The notes beneath the pieces are model-generated. The model saw nothing but the letters and a program-made list of their open reading frames with translations. It had not been told where the DNA came from and ran no database searches. Both the position numbers and the translations under genes were made by a program. This document shows positions 57,465 to 64,000 of a stretch of DNA of 64,000 bases, one piece after another. Position 1 is the stretch's first letter. Each line of letters begins with the position of its first letter. Source of the DNA: Platanthera guangdongensis (Eukaryota > Streptophyta > Magnoliopsida > Asparagales > Orchidaceae); NCBI GenBank assembly GCA_039583875.1, contig CM077167.1, positions 148,383,010-148,447,009 on the forward strand, in the 5' to 3' direction.

Positions 57465-57905
57465 CTGGGACACGGGCGTGTCCCAGGGCGTGTCGTGCTT
57501 GGGTCGACGATCTGGTCGAGAGGTTGACGAATTTTGGAGTCGACGACCGTCGAGCAGCGAACACAGCCTGGGTCACGGGCGCGTCACATGCCATGTCCTT
57601 CTCGGGTTGAAACCGGGCTGTGGCGTATGTGTTACACGGGGTCAGCACACGGGCCGTGTCAGGTAGACACGGGCGTGTTAATTGGGACACGGGCGTGTCC
57701 AAGACCCGTGTGCTTCTCGGTTTGGTGTTGGTCCTATGTCGATGGAGTAACACGGCTTAGTATGCGGCCGTGTTCTGGATGACACGGGCATGTCAAGTTT
57801 TACATGGGCGTGTCGGTTGCCCGTGTTCTTTCCAGGATGCGTCGGTTTCGACAGCGAATGGGGAACACAGCCCTGGACACGGGCGTGTCATAGGCCGTGT
57901 TCGGC
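57465..57905. repeat. CACGGGCGTG palindrome array in element D LTR
   Basis: Four exact CACGGGCGTG cores (near 57471, 57667, 57689 and 57876) and about six variants such as CACGGGCATG or CACGGGCCGTG occur, mostly inside GACAC...GTGTC arms, which gives 14-16 bp near-perfect palindromes. They lie in U3. Confidence 0.85.
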
Positions 57906-59639
57906 CCAGATTTTGGATTTCAATGGCGAATCTTGGCCGTTCGTTTCATTATTTTGGGATCCGACGGCTGGGGGTTGTTCCTGGTGAGATATACCAGGGA
58001 ATAGGGTTGGAAGTCCTTCATTTCAACCTACCGTTCTCTTTCTAAACATCTAGAGAGAGGGGAGATCAAGGAAGAAGAAGGAGGCTAGATCCGGTCACCG
58101 GCGGAGCTTCGGGGCTCCAAATCGCGAGCTGACTTCAGATCTACGAAGGCAAAGAGATTGCGGTGCTTTTCATCCGCATAGATTTCAATGGCACCGAGGA
58201 AAAATGCTAGGGTAACGATTCTCATCCTAGGACATGTGAAGTCCTCATTTCCTTTGCATAGGAAGCCCGCTCTCGCGAGTTTGCGGTGAGTTGAGGCATT
58301 CCTTCTAGTAGACATGAATAGTCCCCATTTTGTATATGTAGAGTCCATAATCGAGAACGGATATAGGTATGATGTGTGAAGCCTACCCAGACAGGTTGGT
58401 CTGGATCGGTGATGTTCCATTGCATAAGTGGCCGGAGAAGACTCCGTGCAGATGTTTGTTTTTCGGGTTTTCTACGCGGTAGATTGCAACAGGGAATCTT
58501 GGGGATTAACTCCAAGGCGCACCCGAAAAACTGGGCAGATGCATGATTCTTCCAGCATGGTGGCCTGGGAGTCAACTTGTACATAACTGAGTTATATAAA
58601 GTGTGTATCGGATTGGGACTCGGGAAAGTTTGACCCACACATATGGCTTAAATTGTCATTGCGATGCAAGCAACGGGTTAGGCGGAACCGTACCCTGATG
58701 GTTAAAACTCCAAAAATTATTTTCGGTCACGTGGCAACCCGGCGGTTTTATTTGAGAAAAAGGCGAAATGATTTTATTTATAAAATGGGGCGCGCGTATT
58801 TATTTATTTGGATATAAAACGGTTTAGATCGAGTTTTAACGAAAGGAGGCAAGTGCACCTATCGTGAGTAGTACAGGATATTCCGGGTGGAATATCGAGG
58901 TCGTATTGTTCTCGGGTCTAGTTCGATTATTTCTACTCTTCCCTGGAGGGGACTATTATTTTACCGATAATTATCTTGTCGGGATATTTTATATATAATA
59001 AAAAGGCAGTAATAAAAAGGCAGAAAGAAAATGAAAGCATGAAGGTGGTGCCGATGAAGAGCTTAGCTCGATGGCACCGAGAAAACAATTGAACTAAAAT
59101 AGACTTTAAATAAAAAGAGCTCCTAAATTTCTAATTAATTAAGGCGGAGACTTGGCCGTGGAGGTTCCACTAAAATGAGCTCACCTAGCTATAGGGCTAT
59201 CGCTCACCTGAACGCTAAGACTATTCGACCGGGCTCTCGTCCGACGAAGGATTCCTCTTAACGCCCGCATTACGCTAAGAACCCCGCTATTGGGTGGGGA
59301 ACCCAATCCGATAGAGTTGGCGCGCCTCCTCTCTCGAGGGTTAGTGCGGAACTCTCTTTGCCAAGGGGTGATCTGTCCATACGCACGGCCTCTTGGCGAG
59401 CGTATGGAAAACGGAAATAGGGCCCACACATCGATATGTGGTCCTACGCGTCGTTAACCCCGGGCAAACCTTAAGTACTTTTAATTAATTAGAAAAATTA
59501 GACCTTTAGTTATTTTAAGCTATTTTATCTGTCCCAATGCTCTTCGATGCCGAGGGCAAAGAACTGTTAGCCACTCATCGGAATGGGGACGGCTTGCGGG
59601 AAAAGCAGTAAATGAAAGCGATAAAATGAAAGCAGTAAA

Positions 59640-60220
59640 GGAAAGCTGAAAATTGCAAGTCCTACTCAAACGAGTAGGACTGAAGAAAGCTGTAAATTGC
59701 GAGTCCCGACGCAAATGCGTGGGCGGGAGAAAGAAAGCGGTAAAACGCACACACGCAAGTCCTACTCAAATGAGTAGGAGAAAATAAATACGGGTCCTAC
59801 TCAACCGAGTAGGACAAAATAAATGCAACGCACGCACACTCTCTCTCGACATAAATGAAAACACACACACTCTACCGAAATAAAATCCAGCCATTAAACT
59901 CAAGTGAGTAGGCGGAAAAAAGGAAAATTACAAACTCACGCACTCTACAGAATTGAAAATAAGCAAGCGCCATTTAACTCTTAACGAGTAGGCGGAAATA
60001 AATGCGCACACACACATAAGCGAAAAAATTAAGAAAAACTAAGTTACCGAAGAATTAAAACAACTGCATTTCTACCGCTAGAATGCGGTAGAAATGCATA
60101 AAAAGCTAAAATAAAAATAAACGGAGCAAAAGAGTTTGCAAATAAACGCAAAATGCAAGTGATCGGAAAATGAAAATAAATACATTTCTACCGCTAGAAT
60201 GCGGTAGAAATGCATAAAAA
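59640..60220. repeat. Hairpin motifs in solo LTR F
   Basis: CCTACTC...GAGTAGG stems with 3-4 base loops occur near 59662, 59761 and 59788, with related ACTC...GAGTAGGCGG forms near 59900 and 59975. A perfect 10-bp stem with 6-base loop (TTTCTACCGC...GCGGTAGAAA) occurs twice, at about 60069-60094 and 60183-60208. Confidence 0.8.
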
Positions 60221-60795
60221 GAAGACGAAAAAATTAAAAGAGGAAAAAGTTTTGAATAAAAAAAACTAAGTGCATAAAAAATTAAAACAACTAAATTTCC
60301 ATTCTTATGATTTTATAGAAATGCTAGAAAAGTGATAATAAAGTTAAAAGGAGTAAAAAGTTTTTCGGATAAAAATGAACAAAACTAGCGAAAAGAAGAT
60401 ACAAAATCACTTTTAAAACGTTTTTATAAACTCATAAGGATGGACATTATGTGAGCGGAAAATGCTAACCTATGAAAATTATGAAGACAATAAAACTAAT
60501 TTAACTCATACACACACACACTCTTAGAAAAGAACGAAAAAACAAAGTTACAAACGAGAAAATAAAGATAAGATTGCATAGAGGTAGTTGTATAGATCCA
60601 TTCCAAAGCTATATTAAGAGAAGAAAAAGGAGACAAATTTTATTAACTAAAAACACGGGTTACAAAGACATGAAAATAAAAGCTAAGGAGAGGGGGAAAA
60701 ATATCCCTTACATAGACTTTGGAAGCATCCCGGACAGCATAACTCCTAAGCAAAATGGTTCAAAAAAGGAACAGAAATCCAGAGCAGAAGACTGG

Positions 60796-60804
60796 AATTT
60801 ATAG
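60796..60804 (-). promoter_or_regulatory. Candidate TATA box of solo LTR F
   Basis: CTATAAATT on the minus strand lies about 15 bp past the end of the CACGGGCGTG array, the same order as in E, B, S and A. The assignment rests on position only. Confidence 0.45.
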
Positions 60805-60817
60805 AAAAAATTTACAT

Positions 60818-61385
60818 GGGTCACGCCCTTGGTCACGGGCGTGACAGGGGGCGTGACAGTACTATTTGGAAGGCGGCCGGCGATTTGACGGGAAAGTGGA
60901 CTTCGGGCTGGACACGTGTCGGTCTCGCAGTGGTCACGCCCCAGGTCACGGGCGTGACTCTGGGCGTGTCAAGCAGGTGGATCTGGGCGCGGTGCGCGCC
61001 GAAAGTCTTCGGGCAGGTCTTGTCGGTCAGGCGCAGTGGTCACGCCCCAGGTCACGGGCGTGACTCTGGGCGTGTCGGCTGGTGTCGACACTCGACGAAT
61101 GTCGAGCTGAAAGTGTCGAGTTGAAAATCGTCGAGCGGAAAGAGGTGTCACGCCCTAGGTCACGGGCGTGACTCTGGGCGTGACTGTTGGTGTCGACACT
61201 CGACGATCGTCGAGATGAATTCGTCGAGTGGAGTGAACACAGGCTTGGGTCACGCCCCGTGTCGGGTGACACGGGCGTGACCCCGGGCGTGTCAGGCTTT
61301 GCACTTCAAAATTTTGCTGATTGACGGAGTTTGTCGTGTCACGCCCTGGTCACGGGCGTGACCAATATGTCACGGGCGTGACATT
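60818..61385. repeat. GTCACGGGCGTGAC palindrome array in solo LTR F
   Basis: Seven exact CACGGGCGTG cores, most inside GTCACGGGCGTGAC, alternate with half-sites GTCACGCCC and GGGCGTGTC. A unit of about 40 bp from GTGGTCACGCCCCAGG to TCTGGGCGTGTC is repeated almost exactly at 60930-60970 and 61036-61076, and in slightly changed form at 61145-61185. GTGTCGACACTCGACGA occurs at 61082 and again near 61190. Confidence 0.88.
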
Positions 61386-62355
61386 GACTTTTTTGGCAGA
61401 TTTTTGATTTTTTCTGAAAAATAAAATAAAACAAGTCAGCAAAATTATTTACAAAAAAGGAGCAATTTATTAAGCAAAAAATATATAAAAAAGACGAAAA
61501 GAAATGAAAACGACTAAATTAATGTACAGAAAAATAGGTATATTTACAATTCATCATACCCGCTCTATGTCGTTCGGTAGGAGCCGTTGGCATAGATGGA
61601 GGGCCTTAGGCGATTTATGGCTTAGAATGACGTGACCAATGCCGGAAAGACAAAATGCTCGTAAGATTGGCCATCCTAGTGGCGGTGGTGAGACCGAGAC
61701 GTCTATGGCTCGAATTGACATGACGTTGACCCGTTCACCGAGAATGTGCCCTGAGAGCACGGGGTGTGTGGCTGTGCGTGCCCACGCTCGTGATGAAGTG
61801 TTAATCTATACTGCTTGGTTATGCTAACAAAGTGCAGGGAAAGGAGCATCGCCGCCCCGAGTTTTGCTGGAGGGATCGTTATAATTTGGTCGGCATAGCT
61901 GACCGTTGCTTTTGTTTCCCACCGTGCGGTGGATTGTCGCTTGCAGGTGCCGCGGAGCCGAGCGGTAAATAGCGGGCTAAAGCCCAAGTTGCTGAGCCGG
62001 CCCTCGAAGGACAATTTTGAGTGTTTACTTGTTTATTCATGTGTGACCGGCCTGCGTGCCGTAGTATGGAAGACATATTTTATTTGAGTAAACAATTGTA
62101 AGGCCTTAAGGCCATTGTACTTGTGTATTGTACTTTATTCCTATTATGTTTTGTAGTCGACATTCATGCATATGGCTGGGTTCTTTATTTTGTAACTTTT
62201 AATAATTGCTTCTTCTAGAATGACTCTGTGTAGGACATTGGTTATTAGTTGGATGGTATTCCATTGAGTAACCGCCCGGTCTGTCTGTGGTATATGGCAT
62301 CGGGCCCCGGGCAGACCTACTGCTATATGCTATGCGACGGATAAGTGGTGTTACA

Positions 62356-62580
62356 ATTTGGTATCAGACTACTGGTTTCGATCCGGCTTAAATGGATTCG
62401 TGGGCGAATTCTTTTTAAGGGGTGGTGAGCACATATGTGTGCGTCATTGTTATAACATCAAAAGAACCCATGAATGTCCACTTAGGAATGAAAATACACG
62501 TGTTTGAGGAACCTGCGTGTTCCTATAATTGCTTTTTGCAATTTTGTATGGTCGCTTAACGATGTTTTGTATAACTATAG
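62356..62580 (+). other. Element D primer-binding site and leader with putative intron
   Basis: TGGTATCAGACTACTGG (from 62359) is the PBS, three bases after the LTR. A short ATG frame at 62488-62499 is followed by a possible donor (GTGTTT at 62500), and a TATAACTATAG acceptor ends at 62580. The gag frame opens at once after it without an ATG. B has the same block and acceptor. Confidence 0.55.
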
Positions 62581-63727
62581 GTGACCAGAAGCGGTGCTGG
62601 GCTGTCAGAACGCCGAGTTTCTGAGGCTAGTAGTGCACCAAATGATGCTCCTGCAACACCTCCATCGGCTGAAACCATACGATTGGTTGTTGAAGAAGTG
62701 TTTGCCATGATCAATGCGCAGCCTGCAAGGCAAATGCAGCAGCCCGCTCCTACGATGGAGAAGGTACCGCTACAAAGGGATGAACAGAGAAGAGTGGAGC
62801 AGGTAGTGGTGGAGCCTTTGGTGCCAAGGCGAGCAACTGAAAGGCAGCTCAAGCACGTTATGAGCTTTAATCTCCTGTGTTCTCGGGGTTGGGAACCCCA
62901 TCGCAAGCTGAAGACTGGCTCTCCCGAGTGAAGAGAGTCCTGACAGCTACTGAAACGAAGGAGTGGCAGATGACCACTATAGCTACATTCCTGTTGGACG
63001 GGGATGCGAGGCTGTGGTGGGAAGGTATAGAGCTGCATCTCTTTATAGGAAGGCAATTGACAGATGTCTGGATGGAGGAGTTCTCGAGACTGTTCTTGGC
63101 AAGGTACCTCCCTTCGGCGAAGAGGATAACTTTGGAGAATGAGTTCCAAAGGTTGGTGCAAGGAGAGAGTAGCGTGGATGAGTATATCCACGAGTTTACT
63201 TGGTTGGGTCGGTATGTTAGCTCCACATTCGCAGATGAGGAGCGTAAGATGAACCGTTTCTATGAAGGTCAGAGAGATGACTTGAGGCTACTGCTCTCGG
63301 GGCCGATGACACAGGGCTTCTTGACCCTGGTCAGCACGGCCCGGTCTTTGGAGAAGGACTTGAAGAATGTACAAGCAAAGAAAATCTCTAGTGATAAGAA
63401 GACTAAGTTCAAGGTGCCGACTACCTCAAAGTCTGGGTACCGTAGGTTCTTTAAGAAGGCTAGGACCTCGGGTCCAGCCCCCTCTTCTGGTGCTTCTGGG
63501 GCGACTATGGGTTGAATCCCGGGTGCATGTTTTACTTGTGGAAAGCCGGGGGCACTTTGCCCGTGACTACTGTAGCGGACGTCCCAAGTACGAAAGGAAG
63601 TCGGGAGCAACATATGAAGAGAAGGGCGAGGCAGTGGAGTCAATCGCATCACATTATGCTCCGGCTCAACCAAGAGTTTATAATCTTGGCCAACAGGAGG
63701 CCATTAAGCAAGCGTATGTGGTGACAG
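62581..63727 (+). pseudogene. Element D gag
   Basis: The frame opens VTRSGAGLSERR, then VVEEVFAMINAQPARQ. A one-base loss near 62872 moves it to the 62877-63515 frame, which has the gag core (PSQAEDWLSRVKRVL, ARLWWEGIEL, EEFSRLFLARYLPS, YEGQRDDLRLLLSGPM) and a basic tail. A TGA at 63513-63515 and an extra G at about 63550 break the zinc knuckle region (CFTCGKPG, then HFARDYC in the next frame). The knuckle residues themselves are all present. The tail VYNLGQQEA leads to the putative intron. Confidence 0.85.
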
Positions 63728-63802
63728 GTATGGTTTAAATTTATAGCAAGTTAAATTTTAAATACTTGTTATGCGTGTGTTAGCTTACCACTGCTTGTTT
63801 AG
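63728..63802 (+). other. Putative 75-bp intron between gag and protease of element D
   Basis: A GTATGG donor follows ACAG at 63727. The acceptor ACTGCTTGTTTAG ends at 63802. The gap is T-rich and has a stop (TAA) at its ninth to eleventh bases. Removal joins gag and protease in phase 1, as in B and C. Confidence 0.62.
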
Positions 63803-64000
63803 GATTTGTTTTGATTTATGATAATCCGGCGAGAGCACTCTTTGATACGGGAGCGTCGCACTCCTTTTTGTCCGAAGGATTCATATCATGCATCAGAGTA
63901 CCTTCTTCAATGGCGAAGGACAAACTGGATGTGTTATTGCTGAATGGGTGTTCGATGTGGGCGGAGAGAATCTGTGGCATTAAGATTCGCATTGGGAGTC
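63803..64000 (+). CDS. Element D protease, start of pol, cut by window end
   Basis: The frame reads FVLIYDNPARALFDTGASHS, so the D-T-G active site is intact. It is open to the window end and aligns with the B protease at 13585-13390. The aspartic protease would cleave Gag-Pol in the particle. The rest of pol lies outside the window. Confidence 0.82.

Larger units (their letters stand above)
58696..61556 (-). mobile_element. Solo LTR F inserted in element D LTR
   Basis: The ends are TGATGGTTAA and AATTCATCA, with a 5-bp inverted terminus TGATG/CATCA. A perfect 5-bp duplication TACCC flanks it (58691-58695 and 61557-61561). It has no internal domain. I infer minus orientation because a palindrome array (60818-61385) lies just upstream, in that sense, of a TATA box at 60804-60796. 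The 2.86-kb length and A-rich + strand are notable. The family was not identified. Confidence 0.85.
57389..62355 (+). repeat. Element D 5' LTR (about 2.1 kb without insert F)
   Basis: The LTR consists of 57389-58695 and 61562-62355. U3 has a palindrome array with GACACGGGCGTGTC-like units at 57465-57900. The block 58100-58420 matches the conserved transcribed part of B and S. After the F insert, the 3' part matches the inverse of B at 235-480 and 21540-21790 (for example the region around 61900-62110). Confidence 0.88.
57389..64000 (+). mobile_element. Element D: Tekay-type Ty3/gypsy retrotransposon, + strand, running off the window
   Basis: 5' LTR at 57389-62355 (including solo LTR F), then PBS, leader, gag, a putative intron and the start of protease at the window end. 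LTR ends are TGTAATGCCCCG and GGTGTTACA. Gag is the closest relative of B's gag here. Left flank TCGAA is at 57384-57388. The right end is not visible. Frame changes in gag make this copy defective. Confidence 0.9.

Noticed and set aside
57389..62355. A single 5-kb LTR for element D
   Set aside because: A 2.86-kb segment with its own TGATG/CATCA ends and a perfect TACCC duplication explains the excess length.

Overview
The window is plant nuclear DNA, almost certainly from an angiosperm with a repeat-rich genome. It is filled end to end by nested transposable elements. I found no single-copy host gene and no tRNA, rRNA or CRISPR locus. The evidence is two Ty1/copia elements, three Ty3/gypsy chromovirus-type elements of the Tekay kind, a Tat-type gypsy relic, a CACTA DNA transposon with TNP2-type transposase remains, a TRIM and a hAT-like MITE, all with plant-type architecture. 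The species cannot be told from the sequence.

Layout. (1) 1-23447: an old Tekay-type gypsy element on the minus strand (called B). Its left LTR (1-2018 plus 9561-10133) is broken by a 527-bp TRIM (610-1136, target duplication TCAGG) and by a full-length decayed copia element A (2019-9560, + strand). Its gag is broken by a 6.3-kb CACTA element (14611-20897, TSD TAC) that holds transposase pseudogenes, a captured RNase H-like fragment and a MITE. (2) 23448-23990: a copia reverse transcriptase fragment that received B. (3) 23991-51705: a gypsy element C (+ strand) with 5.1-kb LTRs and a three-LTR structure: LTR1, internal region with a large pol deletion, LTR2, a 0.2-kb leader, and the tail of an LTR3. 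LTR2 is split by a young, nearly intact Sirevirus-like copia element E (32407-45636, minus strand, TSD ACAAC, LTRs about 1 percent different by hand count) with intact gag and pol and a broken env-like ORF. (4) 51711-57388: a GC-rich minisatellite, a 2-kb Tekay-type solo LTR S, and a Tat-type relic G with a copia integrase fragment inside its gag. (5) 57389-64000: a Tekay-type element D (+ strand) that runs off the window. Its 5' LTR holds a 2.86-kb solo LTR F (TSD TACCC).

Three observations stand out. First, several LTR families carry a dense array of short, mostly CpG-centred palindromes in U3 directly upstream of the TATA box: GTGTCGACAC in E, CACGGGCGTG in D and F, TACCGC/GCGGTA in B, S and F. 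F holds versions of all three. Second, element E repeats this layout inside itself, with a GTGTCGACAC array plus TATA box just upstream of the env-like ORF, which suggests an internal promoter. Third, B, C and D each have a GT-AG intron-like gap in the same place and phase between gag and protease, and a second possible intron in the leader that would supply the missing gag start codon.

In working elements, gag packages the RNA and pol (protease, integrase, reverse transcriptase, RNase H) copies and inserts it. Only E could still do so. The rest are pseudogenes whose order of insertion can be read from the nesting.
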